This document shows positions 19,171 to 27,516 of a stretch of DNA of 64,000 nt, in pieces. Location: positions 1-64,000 of the forward strand of contig QCBX01000006.1 in assembly GCA_003281455.1 (NCBI GenBank), in the 5' to 3' direction. Every line of letters begins with the position of its first letter. Positions within the stretch are counted from its first letter, which is position 1. This DNA is from Prochlorococcus sp. AG-347-J21 (lineage in GTDB: Bacteria; Cyanobacteriota; Cyanobacteriia; PCC-6307; Cyanobiaceae). The notes beneath the pieces were generated by a model. That model had not been told where the DNA came from. It worked only from the letters and a program-made list of their open reading frames with translations, and searched no databases. A program made the translations under genes and the position numbers.

Positions 19171-20364
19171 ATGAAATCAATACAAAAACCAATAGTAATA
19201 GTTGGAGCAGGTTTTGCAGGTATGACATTTGCTTTGAATTTAAAGAATCTTAATCCTTCTTTACCGATTCTTGTGGTTGATTCTGAAACCAACTTTATAT
19301 TTAAACCTTTAATGTATGAAGTTTTAAGTAAAGAAATAAGAAGTTGGGAAGCCAGCCCAAAATTTGCAAATATTTTTTCTGATGCGGGCATAACTTTTTT
19401 AAAAAATTGTTTAACCAAGATTTCCTTCAAAGAAAATATTCTTGAATTTATTGACGATTTAAAATTAAGTTATCAGTATCTTGTTATTTGTACAGGATCT
19501 ATTTCAAATAGTTTTTTTATAAAAGGTGTAGATGAAAATTGTTATTTTTTTAATGATGTTCACGATCTAAATAAATTAAATTCTTTTTTAAAAAAATCAC
19601 AAGATAATGCTTTGCATAAAAAGTTATACATAGTTGGAGGAGGTCCTTCTGGCATTGAGTTGGCATGCAAAATTAAAGATATATTTACAGACCAATTTGA
19701 AATTAATGTAATAGAAAAATCAAACGAAATCCTGAATAAAAACAAAATTTTTAATAGAGAACAAGCAGAGAAGGCATTAGAAAAAAGAAAAATCAACGTT
19801 CTTTTGAATTCCACAGTGAAAGAAGTCTCAGAAAGTAAGATTATTATTTCTAGTAAGGTAGGAATAACTTCCTTGGATAAAGATATTGTTATTTGGACTG
19901 CAGGTGTTAAACCTAATTTGTCTTACTTAGAAACTGATCAAATAGTAAAAAAATTTGGACGAATTTTAGTTAATAATAATTTGCAAATAGAAAATTATAA
20001 AAACTGTTTTGCCATTGGCGATATTTCAGTTATTGAGGGAATGGAGGATTTACCTATAACTGCGCAGGTCGCTATGCAGGAAGGAAATCATCTGGCAAAT
20101 AATTTAGAACTTTTAATTCAAGGAAAGGATCCTTTACCCTTTGAATTTAAAGACAATGGTGAAATGATTAGCTTAGGAATAGGAGAAGCTTCAATTTCTG
20201 GGCTTGGGTTTACTTTATCTGGGAAATTGGCTTTTGAGGCAAGAAGACTTATATATGCTTCCAAGTTGCCTGATATTACTGAAAGCCTAAAATCTGCATC
20301 TTCATGGATATTTCAAAAAAAATCTATTTTTAAAAAGTTTCTTAAAAAATATAATTCTAATTAA
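19171..20364 (+). CDS. ndbB: Type II NAD(P)H dehydrogenase (NDH-2)
   Basis: NDH-2 oxidises NAD(P)H and reduces quinone without pumping protons. Two dinucleotide-binding motifs are visible: FAD site IVIVGAGFAGMTFAL (GAGFAG at 12-17) and NAD(P)H site LYIVGGGPSGIELACKIKD near residue 155. The second FAD motif is NCFAIGDISVIEG near residue 285, followed by TAQVAMQEG, typical of NDH-2 quinone-site regions. The C-terminal region has an amphipathic stretch for membrane attachment. The start is ATG. The gene symbol is the usual cyanobacterial name but I cannot separate ndbA, B and C from sequence alone. Confidence 0.87.
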   Translation: MKSIQKPIVIVGAGFAGMTFALNLKNLNPSLPILVVDSETNFIFKPLMYEVLSKEIRSWEASPKFANIFSDAGITFLKNCLTKISFKENILEFIDDLKLSYQYLVICTGSISNSFFIKGVDENCYFFNDVHDLNKLNSFLKKSQDNALHKKLYIVGGGPSGIELACKIKDIFTDQFEINVIEKSNEILNKNKIFNREQAEKALEKRKINVLLNSTVKEVSESKIIISSKVGITSLDKDIVIWTAGVKPNLSYLETDQIVKKFGRILVNNNLQIENYKNCFAIGDISVIEGMEDLPITAQVAMQEGNHLANNLELLIQGKDPLPFEFKDNGEMISLGIGEASISGLGFTLSGKLAFEARRLIYASKLPDITESLKSASSWIFQKKSIFKKFLKKYNSN

Positions 20365-20413
20365 ACTTTTTTGAAATTTTGTTTTTGGGTATATTGAGTT
20401 AAATAAGTTTAGT

Positions 20414-22222
20414 ATGAATTTAATTGCAGTAGTTATTAACAATTTTGATGCGTTTATAACGGTAGTTGTTTTAATAATGTCAATAATTTTGTTTATTAAA
20501 AATACTATTGCTCCAGAATTGACTGGTTTGTTATGTGTTGGACTATTTATAGCAACAGGGGTCCTTTCTCCTGAAAAAGCATTAGCTGGATTTGGTAGCC
20601 CATCCTTAATTACTCTAATGGGTTTATTTGCAGTTTCTTCTGCATTATTTAAAAGTGGTGCTTTAGACAGAGTAAGAGAATTGATTTCTTCTGAAAGTAT
20701 TAGAACTCCGAGAAAATTAATTTCTTTAATAGCTTTCTTGATTGCTCCAATATCTGGAATTGTACCTAATACTCCAGTAGTAGCATCTTTGTTACCCTTA
20801 ATTGAAGGTTGGTGCGAGCGGAGAAATGTATCACCATCAAAAGTTTTATTACCTCTTTCTTTTGCTACTTTACTAGGTGGAACCCTGACATTATTGGGTA
20901 GCTCAGTAAATCTTCTTGTAAGTGATATTAGTCAGCAATTAGGTTATGGAGCTTTGGAATTATTTAGTTTGACTTCAATAGGAATTCCTGTATGGCTTAT
21001 AGGTACTACATACATGATTCTAGTCTCTGACGTCCTTTTGCCAGATAGAGGAAGAGATAAGGAATTTATTAAAAATGGTGATTCTAATATATACTTTACT
21101 GAAGTTACTATTCCCTCTACTTCAGAATTAGTTGGACAATCTGTCAGAAATAGTAGATTGCAAAGACGATTTGACGTTGATGTTCTGGAATTGCAACGCA
21201 ATGGAAAAGTTATTCTTCCCCCTTTGGCTGATAGAAAGATTGAACCGGATGATAGATTAATAATTCGTGTTACAAGGGCAGACTTATTTAGGCTGCAGCA
21301 GGAACATACCATTCTGTTAGGTGAAAACAAAACATCTTTCGATGGAGCTAATATTTTCTCAGATGATGAAGGTACTAAGACCTTTGAAGCCCTTTTGCCA
21401 GCTGGCTCAACACTTGCTGGCGCAAGTTTGAGAGAATTAAGATTTAGGCAGCGTCATAATGCAACAGTTTTGGCACTAAGAAGAGGTCAACAAAGTGTTC
21501 AGGAGAGATTAGGTCAAGCTGTTTTAAGGGCTGGAGATGTTCTATTATTGCAGGCACCGTTAGATTCAATAAGAGGTTTGCAGGCTAGTAATGATTTGCT
21601 TATTTTAGATCAATTCGAAGATGATTTACCTTTCTTGATAAAAAAACCTATATCTATTGGAATTGCAATAGGAATGGTGGTTTTGCCTTCAGTTTCTAAT
21701 ATTCCATTAGTAGGTTCAGTCCTTTTAGCAGTTATTGCTATGGTTGCTTCTGGATGTTTAAGACCTGCAGAGATACAAAAATCAATTAGGTTAGACGTTA
21801 TTTTATTGTTGGGATCTCTATCATGCTTTAGTGTAGCTATGCAAGTAACAGGATTAGCAGATTTAATTGCAGTCAATCTAAACTTTGCCATTAATGGAAT
21901 GCCTCTTTATTTTGCACTCGTCGTAATTTTTGTATCGACAGTTATTCTTACACAATTTATAAGTAATGCTGCTTCGGTTGCTTTGATTTTGCCTGTTGCT
22001 ATTGAATTCTCAAATGTTTTAGGCATTTCACCAAGCGCTTTAATAATGCTTGTTTTATTTGGTGCAAGTCAATCTTTTTTGACTCCAATGGGATATCAAA
22101 CAAATTTAATGGTTTATGGGCCTGGAAGATATAGGTTTTTTGATATCGCAAAATACGGAGCTGGATTAACACTTATAATGTCATTTACTGTGCCAGCATT
22201 GATAATTTTAAATTACGGGTAA
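20414..22222 (+). CDS. SLC13/DASS-type anion symporter with two RCK-C (TrkA-C) domains
   Basis: This membrane protein has the split layout of cyanobacterial and algal SLC13-like carriers: about five helices, then a cytoplasmic insert with two TrkA-C domains (about 225-300 and 315-395), then more helices. The membrane halves carry paired motifs such as PNTPVVASLLPL (about 118-129) and FISNAASVALILPVAI near 515. Sulfate is a plausible substrate given cysH nearby, but this is inference; the symport ion is also unread. It precedes ktrB by four bases, so all three transport genes likely share a transcript. Confidence 0.88.
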   Translation: MNLIAVVINNFDAFITVVVLIMSIILFIKNTIAPELTGLLCVGLFIATGVLSPEKALAGFGSPSLITLMGLFAVSSALFKSGALDRVRELISSESIRTPRKLISLIAFLIAPISGIVPNTPVVASLLPLIEGWCERRNVSPSKVLLPLSFATLLGGTLTLLGSSVNLLVSDISQQLGYGALELFSLTSIGIPVWLIGTTYMILVSDVLLPDRGRDKEFIKNGDSNIYFTEVTIPSTSELVGQSVRNSRLQRRFDVDVLELQRNGKVILPPLADRKIEPDDRLIIRVTRADLFRLQQEHTILLGENKTSFDGANIFSDDEGTKTFEALLPAGSTLAGASLRELRFRQRHNATVLALRRGQQSVQERLGQAVLRAGDVLLLQAPLDSIRGLQASNDLLILDQFEDDLPFLIKKPISIGIAIGMVVLPSVSNIPLVGSVLLAVIAMVASGCLRPAEIQKSIRLDVILLLGSLSCFSVAMQVTGLADLIAVNLNFAINGMPLYFALVVIFVSTVILTQFISNAASVALILPVAIEFSNVLGISPSALIMLVLFGASQSFLTPMGYQTNLMVYGPGRYRFFDIAKYGAGLTLIMSFTVPALIILNYG

Positions 22223-22226
22223 TATA

Positions 22227-23630
22227 GTGAAATTTATAAGTAAGGTTTCTAAGTTAAAAGATGCTTACAAAAAGCTTTCTGTGCCTCAATTTACTATTGT
22301 TACAGGCTTGTTTATTATTTGCCTTGGAACTTTAATTTTGAGTTCTCCATTATGTTCATCTTCAAAGGTTGGTTTATGGGAAGCATTTTTTACATCTACT
22401 TCTGCAATAACAGTTACTGGCTTAACCATAATCGATATTGGCGTGGATTTAAATTTCTTTGGCCAAGTCTTTTTGGCGTTTATGCTTTTATCAGGTGGTC
22501 TAGGATTAATGGCCATCACGACATTTTTGCAAGGCTTTGTTGTAAAGGGGACAAAGCTAAAAACTAGATTAGATAAAGGAAAGACTCTAGATGAATTTGG
22601 AGTGGGAGGAATTGGTCGAACTTTTCAAAGCATTGCTATTACGGCGATTAGTATCATATCCTTAGGCGCAATTGTCTTATATTCTTTTGGATTTGTAGAC
22701 ATTCAAAATAATTGGGAAAGACTATGGTCCTCGATTTTTCACAGCATATCTGCTTATAACAATGCAGGATTTTCTTTTAGGTCGAATAGTCTCCAAGACT
22801 ATAGAACAAATTATTTGGTGAATAGTGTTTTCGTTGTTCTCATTGTTATGGGTGGATTAGGGTGGCGAGTTATTGATGATATTTGGAGTAATAAAAAAAA
22901 TCTTTCTTATAAAAAATTAAGCCTTCATTCCAGACTAGTTATTAGGACAAGTTTGTCTCTAATATTATTCGGATCATTAGGATTCTTTATTACTGAATCA
23001 TTGCTAAATAGTCAATTTTTTAATGATTTGAATTTGTTTGAACGGCTATTGTCATCAATCTTTGAAACAGTAAGCGCAAGAACTGCAGGCTTCACAAATT
23101 ACCCAATCTCTTTGAACTCCATATCGGATACTGGCCTATTGTTATTGATGACTCTGATGTTTATTGGAGCAAGTACTGGAGGTACTGGTGGAGGCATAAA
23201 AACAACTACATTTATTGCTTTAATGGCGGCAACTAGATCAACCTTAAGAGGTCAAAAAGATGTAATTATTAGCAATAGATTAATTTCAGATAAAGTTATT
23301 TTAAAGGCAGTTGGAATCACAGTTGGATCTCTGCTTTTTGTTCTTTTGATGGCAATGCTGCTCAGTACTACTAATACATTTGTTAAGAAAGAATCTTTCA
23401 CGTTCCTAGAAATTCTATTCACTTGTATATCTGCTTTTGCAACAGTTGGTTTTGATATTGGTTTAACTGCAAAATTAAATCATTTTGGCCAATTTATTCT
23501 TATTGTAGGTATGTTTGTGGGGAGGCTTGGTATCCTTTTGTTATTAAGTGCACTTTGGCAGGCTCTTTATAAGAGTAGAATAGATAGACAAAAGAGAATT
23601 GGCTATCCTAGGGCTGATCTTTACGTTTAG
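22227..23630 (+). CDS. ktrB: Potassium uptake membrane subunit (KtrB/TrkH family)
   Basis: KtrB is the ion-translocating subunit of sodium-dependent potassium uptake. The sequence shows the fourfold MPM repeat with selectivity-loop glycines: TSTSAITVTGLT (about 56), SISAYNNAGFS (about 177), SARTAGFTNYP (about 284) and ISAFATVGFDIG (about 403). Around eight membrane helices surround them. The start is GTG at 22227, four bases after the SLC13-like gene. The regulatory partner gene ktrA follows after 18 bases. Length 467 is normal. Confidence 0.94.
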   Translation: MKFISKVSKLKDAYKKLSVPQFTIVTGLFIICLGTLILSSPLCSSSKVGLWEAFFTSTSAITVTGLTIIDIGVDLNFFGQVFLAFMLLSGGLGLMAITTFLQGFVVKGTKLKTRLDKGKTLDEFGVGGIGRTFQSIAITAISIISLGAIVLYSFGFVDIQNNWERLWSSIFHSISAYNNAGFSFRSNSLQDYRTNYLVNSVFVVLIVMGGLGWRVIDDIWSNKKNLSYKKLSLHSRLVIRTSLSLILFGSLGFFITESLLNSQFFNDLNLFERLLSSIFETVSARTAGFTNYPISLNSISDTGLLLLMTLMFIGASTGGTGGGIKTTTFIALMAATRSTLRGQKDVIISNRLISDKVILKAVGITVGSLLFVLLMAMLLSTTNTFVKKESFTFLEILFTCISAFATVGFDIGLTAKLNHFGQFILIVGMFVGRLGILLLLSALWQALYKSRIDRQKRIGYPRADLYV

Positions 23631-23648
23631 GACTGACTAAGTTTTATT

Positions 23649-24353
23649 ATGGCTGATTGGTGGCAGTGGTCTCAAAAGAGAGAAAAAGAAGCCCTCACTT
23701 TTGCAGTTGTTGGCGTAGGCAGATTTGGAACCGCTGTTTGTAGAGAACTTATAAGTAATGGCGCAGATGTTCTAGCTGCAGATTATTCGGAAAAGGCGAT
23801 TGATGATTTAAGACAATTGGAACCATCTATAGAAGCAAGAGTAGTAGATTGTACTGATGAAGAGTCTATGAAGGAATCTGGAATTCTTGAAATGAACACT
23901 GTTGTTGTTGGAATAAGTGAACCTATTGAAGCGAGTATAACTACAACACTTATTGCTAAGGATAGTGAAGGTAGCAAAGTGAAAAGAGTAATAGCAAGAG
24001 CTACGAGTGACTTGCATGAAAAAATGCTAAAAAGGGTAGGGGCAGATAAAGTTGTTTTTCCTTCGAGAATGCAAGGGGAAAGATTAGGCTTGGAACTAGT
24101 TAGACCCAATCTAATTGAAAGATTGGAACTAGATAACCAAACTGGTATAGATGAAATAACTATACCAGAGGAATTTATTGGAAGATCTTTGAGAGATTTA
24201 AATTTGAGGAAAAATTATTTAGTAAATGTTCTTGCTGCAGGACCTGCTGAAGAGTTAACAGTTAATCCTCCAGCAAAATATATATTGGAAAGAGGAAATA
24301 TTTTGGTAGTTATGGGAAAAACTGCAGATTTACAGAAATTGCCTCAAAATTAA
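23649..24353 (+). CDS. ktrA: Potassium uptake regulatory subunit (KtrA/TrkA)
   Basis: KtrA forms an octameric ring under the KtrB channel and gates it in response to bound nucleotide. The N-terminal Rossmann fold has GVGRFGTAVCREL (22-34), an acidic residue in LAADYSE for ribose binding, and VVGISEPIEASI further on. The C-terminal TrkA-C domain (about 155-234) carries EEFIGRSLRDLNLRKNY and GNILVVMG. Length 234 is standard. Its stop codon directly abuts that of the convergent RHH gene. Confidence 0.95.
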   Translation: MADWWQWSQKREKEALTFAVVGVGRFGTAVCRELISNGADVLAADYSEKAIDDLRQLEPSIEARVVDCTDEESMKESGILEMNTVVVGISEPIEASITTTLIAKDSEGSKVKRVIARATSDLHEKMLKRVGADKVVFPSRMQGERLGLELVRPNLIERLELDNQTGIDEITIPEEFIGRSLRDLNLRKNYLVNVLAAGPAEELTVNPPAKYILERGNILVVMGKTADLQKLPQN

Positions 24354-24662
24354 TTATTTTTTATCAGATTTTTTATAGTATTGAATCCTTTGAGAAACTC
24401 TTTTTAATCTTTTGACTCTTTGTTTTTCAAGTTCTTGTCTAAATTTATCGGTATTTAAATTATTTTCTGAAACAGGTATTTTACCCTCTTTCTCGAAGTG
24501 TATTTTTATACCTTCTTGAATTAACACTTTAGCCATATTACTGACTGTCCTGGATTCATTGCTGGCTAAGATAGTAAGTTGCTCACAAATTATTTCAGGA
24601 AGAACTACTTGAATCCTAGGGGATTTAGGCTTCCCATTTGTTGAGTTTTGGCGGGTAGCCAT
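24354..24662 (-). CDS. Ribbon-helix-helix-like DNA-binding protein
   Basis: The 102-residue product has a likely ribbon-helix-helix core at about residues 14-52: beta strand SPRIQVVLPEII, helix CEQLTILASNESRT, turn, and helix VSNMAKVLIQEGI. This is the pattern of CopG/Arc-type dimeric regulators. A basic Lys/Arg-rich tail follows. Such proteins often repress their own promoter; the upstream region contains inverted repeats (24676-24704 and 24693-24729). No toxin gene is recognisable nearby, so an antitoxin role is not supported. Confidence 0.68.
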   Translation of the reverse strand: MATRQNSTNGKPKSPRIQVVLPEIICEQLTILASNESRTVSNMAKVLIQEGIKIHFEKEGKIPVSENNLNTDKFRQELEKQRVKRLKRVSQRIQYYKKSDKK

Positions 24663-24675
24663 GAGTCAAAGTGGT

Positions 24676-24729
24676 TAACTGTTACTTATTAGTATACACA
24701 GTTAGTCAAGGATACTATCTTTGTGTATA
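24676..24729. promoter_or_regulatory. Nested inverted repeats between divergent RHH and 112-residue genes
   Basis: TATACACA at 24693-24700 is mirrored by TGTGTATA at 24722-24729 with 21 bases between. TAACTGT at 24676-24682 is mirrored by ACAGTTA at 24698-24704 with 15 bases between. The two nested pairs lie in the 118-base gap between a ribbon-helix-helix gene and a divergent gene, where an autoregulatory operator is expected. AT-rich chance repeats are possible. Confidence 0.4.
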
Positions 24730-24780
24730 TTATTAGTAAGGAAATATTTGTCCGTATCAATTAATTGTTTGTATTGCACC

Positions 24781-25119
24781 ATGAAAAATTCAAGAAAAAT
24801 TGATTCATCTAAAAAGTCGATAATTGATAAAAAGAAAAAAAGATTGGTTAGTTCTGAAACCCACGATAATGAAAATAGTGATGTCCTGGTATCAGCTGTA
24901 ATTAGTCCATATTTGTTAACTCATCTTCACCATATTCTTCAACAGTCTGAATATTATGCTCAAAAAGATGGTAGAAAATCTCATGCTGCTAACTTTGCTA
25001 AACTAAGAAAGGTTTTATGTTTAGATGCAAGAAGTATGGCAGATGCATCAGCAAAAGAAATAAAAGATTCCGATTATGATTTATCTATTAATAAATATAC
25101 TGAACAAAATGTAGCTTGA
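24781..25119 (+). CDS. Conserved hypothetical protein
   Basis: The 112-residue product starts at ATG 24781; a longer frame from 24721 would add a hydrophobic stretch overlapping the putative operator and is less likely. The N-terminal 35 residues are Lys/Ser-rich and probably disordered. The remainder is helical: SAVISPYLLTHLHHILQQSE, YYAQKDGRKSHAANFAKLRK and LCLDARSMADASAKEIKD. I do not recognise a family. It is divergent from the RHH gene and 35 bases upstream of the 76-residue gene, suggesting co-transcription. Confidence 0.65.
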   Translation: MKNSRKIDSSKKSIIDKKKKRLVSSETHDNENSDVLVSAVISPYLLTHLHHILQQSEYYAQKDGRKSHAANFAKLRKVLCLDARSMADASAKEIKDSDYDLSINKYTEQNVA

Positions 25120-25154
25120 AGTAATAATCTATTAATAAATAGATTTTCAAAAAC

Positions 25155-25385
25155 ATGTCTAGTAATGCTGAAAAGCTCTATAAATTAATAGCAAATGACT
25201 CTAAAAAGAAACAAAGTTTGTTTATGACTGCTTTGACTAATCCCAAAAAAGCCTTAGATAAAATATGCGATATTGGTAATGAGTTAAATATTCCTGTCAC
25301 TAAAGAGGAGGTTATTCAATATTTGAGTACTATTGACGATGAGGCAACTAAAATGTGGTTGGTTAAGGCTCGAGGAGGTCTTTAG
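25155..25385 (+). CDS. Small Nif11-leader-like protein, hypothetical
   Basis: The 76-residue product is helical: AEKLYKLIANDSKKKQSLFM, then TNPKKALDKICDIGNELNIP, then VTKEEVIQYLSTIDDEATKM, ending WLVKARGGL. The spacing of small and hydrophobic residues resembles the Nif11 domain found in leader peptides of ribosomal natural products and in stand-alone cyanobacterial proteins. A Gly-Gly sits two residues from the end, but there is no core peptide after it, so it is not an obvious precursor. The family call is tentative. Its 3' end overlaps the antisense 58-residue gene by 23 bases. Confidence 0.6.
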   Translation: MSSNAEKLYKLIANDSKKKQSLFMTALTNPKKALDKICDIGNELNIPVTKEEVIQYLSTIDDEATKMWLVKARGGL

Positions 25386-25539
25386 GAAAAGGTTTCGAAT
25401 AATTCTTGTTTTGATTTGTCATAGGTTTTAATCTTTTGTTGTAGCCACCTCCACCAGCTAATGTCCAAAAAAACCAATAACTTGGAATTGCGAGAGCTGC
25501 AGCTATGAAAATCACTACAATTTGTTCTATTCTTTTCAT
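25363..25539 (-). CDS. Small single-helix membrane protein, hypothetical
   Basis: A 58-codon frame begins at ATG 25539 with MKRIEQIVVIFIAAALAIPS, one clear membrane helix, followed by YWFFWTLAGGGGY and a basic tail ending KPFPKDLLEP. The positive N-terminus and single helix give a plausible small membrane protein of the kind common in picocyanobacteria. It overlaps the end of the convergent 76-residue gene by 23 bases. No functional family is recognised. Confidence 0.6.
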   Translation of the reverse strand: MKRIEQIVVIFIAAALAIPSYWFFWTLAGGGGYNKRLKPMTNQNKNYSKPFPKDLLEP

Positions 25540-25611
25540 AATCCAATTTTATGCTACAAAATAATTTTTAGTAAATAAGCCTTAGATTTTGTAAATTCTG
25601 TTTTTAAAAAA

Positions 25612-27231
25612 GTGATTAGATTTGACGGTATAAGTAAAATTTATTCTACGGATGTTGTTTTAAAAAATATTAATTGGGAAATTAAAAAAGGAGAAAAAAT
25701 TGGTTTAGTTGGTCCCAATGGGGCAGGTAAATCAACCCAATTTAAGATTTTAATTGGAGAGGAAGATCAAACAAGTGGAAAGATTATCAAAAAGGGAAAT
25801 CCTAAAATTGCTCACTTAAAACAGGAGTTTGATTGTAAGTTGAATTGTTCAGTTAGAGAGGAATTAGAAAGTTCTTTTAAAGATATACAAATTGTTGCCA
25901 TTAAACTTTTAGAAATTGAAAATAAAATGAAATTATTGGATATAAAAAAACATTCCAATGAACTTGAAACATTAGTAAATCAACTTGCAAAATATCAAGC
26001 AAAATTTGAAGCCTTAGGTGGCTATAAAATGCAATCTGATGTAGAAAAAATTTTACCAAAATTAGGTTTTTCTATTGAAGATGCTGATAAATTAGTTGGC
26101 AATTTTTCTGGCGGCTGGCAGATGAAAGTTGCACTTGGAAAAATAATCTTACAAAAACCTGATTTACTTTTACTGGATGAACCAACTAATCATTTAGATT
26201 TAGATACTATTTTCTGGTTAGAAGAATATCTATCTTCGCTTAAGATTGCAATTATTATTATTAGCCACGATAGATATTTCTTAGATAAGTTATGTAAAAA
26301 AATAATTTTTATAGATAAAGGAATATCTGAAATATACAATGGTAACTATTCTTTTTTTGTGGAACAGAAAACATTAAATGAAGAATTACAAAATAAAGCC
26401 TATCAATTACAACAAAAAGAAATTGATATGCAGAAGAAGTATATAGATAGATTTAGAGCTAGTGCAACTAGAAGTTCTCAAGCAAAGAGTAGAGAAAAAC
26501 AATTACAAAAGATTTCTAAAATTGATGCTCCAATAGCAAAATCAAAAAGTCCTGCTTTTGATTTTCCGGATTGTCCTCGCTCAGGAAAATTAGTTCTAAA
26601 TATCAAAAATTTGTCTCATAGTTATGAAGATAAAATTCTTTTTTTAGATGTGAATTTAAAGATTTCTGCGGGGGATAAAATAGCAATATTAGGACCGAAT
26701 GGATGTGGTAAATCTACATTGATGAAAATTATTATGGAAAAAATCTCTCCTGAAATTGGAGAAATTAATCTTGGTAAACATAATATAATTACTAGCTATT
26801 ATCAACAGAATCAAGCTGAAGCACTTTCACTTGAGGAAAGGGTTATTGATTTAGTATGCAATAAATCTCCAGAATGGTCACAAAAAAAAGTAAGAACGTT
26901 TTTAGGAGGCTTTGGATTTCACAATGAAACTGTTTTTAAATATATTAAACAACTGAGTGGGGGAGAAAAGGCAAGATTAGCATTAGCTCTTATGATTATA
27001 AATCCAAGTAATTTTCTGCTATTAGACGAGCCAACTAATCATTTGGATTTGCAATCTAAAGAAAATTTAGAATTAGCCATCAAAAATTATCAAGGTTCTT
27101 TGTTAATTATTTCTCATGATCGATATTTTATTTCAAAGGTTGCTAATAAAATTGTTGAAATTAAAGATTCAAAGTTATTTTTATATGATGGTAATTATGA
27201 ATATTTTTTAGAAAAAAAAATAAAAAATTAA
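25612..27231 (+). CDS. ABC-F family ATPase
   Basis: ABC-F proteins carry two ATPase domains and no membrane part, and most act on the ribosome. Domain 1 has GPNGAGKST (34-42), FSGGWQMKVALG and LLLLDEPTNHLDLDT. Domain 2 has GPNGCGKST (about 361), LSGGEKARLALA (about 449) and FLLLDEPTNHLDL. The linker (about 245-305) is basic and helical, RFRASATRSSQAKSREKQL, as in Uup and related members. The start is GTG at 25612. The exact subfamily (Uup-like or otherwise) is not certain. Confidence 0.94.
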   Translation: MIRFDGISKIYSTDVVLKNINWEIKKGEKIGLVGPNGAGKSTQFKILIGEEDQTSGKIIKKGNPKIAHLKQEFDCKLNCSVREELESSFKDIQIVAIKLLEIENKMKLLDIKKHSNELETLVNQLAKYQAKFEALGGYKMQSDVEKILPKLGFSIEDADKLVGNFSGGWQMKVALGKIILQKPDLLLLDEPTNHLDLDTIFWLEEYLSSLKIAIIIISHDRYFLDKLCKKIIFIDKGISEIYNGNYSFFVEQKTLNEELQNKAYQLQQKEIDMQKKYIDRFRASATRSSQAKSREKQLQKISKIDAPIAKSKSPAFDFPDCPRSGKLVLNIKNLSHSYEDKILFLDVNLKISAGDKIAILGPNGCGKSTLMKIIMEKISPEIGEINLGKHNIITSYYQQNQAEALSLEERVIDLVCNKSPEWSQKKVRTFLGGFGFHNETVFKYIKQLSGGEKARLALALMIINPSNFLLLDEPTNHLDLQSKENLELAIKNYQGSLLIISHDRYFISKVANKIVEIKDSKLFLYDGNYEYFLEKKIKN

Positions 27232-27367
27232 TAAAAAATTATTTGTATAGAAATTACATTCCTTTTAAAAAGTTTACGTTTAGCTAGGCAAGATCACTCA
27301 TTTATCTTTACATAAATTACCGTTGTTGTTTAGTCTAAAAAAGTAAAAATTAAATTTAATAATTAAT

Positions 27368-27511
27368 ATGAAAAATTATGATTTTCAAGATAAACAGTTT
27401 CAAATTTCTGATCCTATTGAAAGTTATTTTGAATGCATTTCAACCTGTGATATAAAAGATAGTAATTGTGTTTCTAGATGTGTGGAAATACTTAAACATA
27501 ATGACGGTTGA
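27368..27511 (+). CDS. Small cysteine-rich protein (twin CX3C), hypothetical
   Basis: A 47-codon frame starts at ATG 27368 and ends five bases before the convergent htrA stop. The product is acidic at the start and has four cysteines spaced C-X3-C-X6-C-X3-C (CISTCDIKDSNCVSRC, residues 23-38). Twin CX3C motifs form helical hairpins with two disulfides in some protein families, or can bind a metal. I do not recognise the family. Cys spacing and a clean frame in an otherwise empty 280-base gap support a real gene. Confidence 0.6.
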   Translation: MKNYDFQDKQFQISDPIESYFECISTCDIKDSNCVSRCVEILKHNDG

Positions 27512-27516
27512 AATTT

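Noticed and set aside
20944-21330. 128-codon minus-strand frame inside the SLC13-like gene
   Set aside because: Mirror of a strongly supported coding region; long antisense frames arise from codon bias on the other strand.
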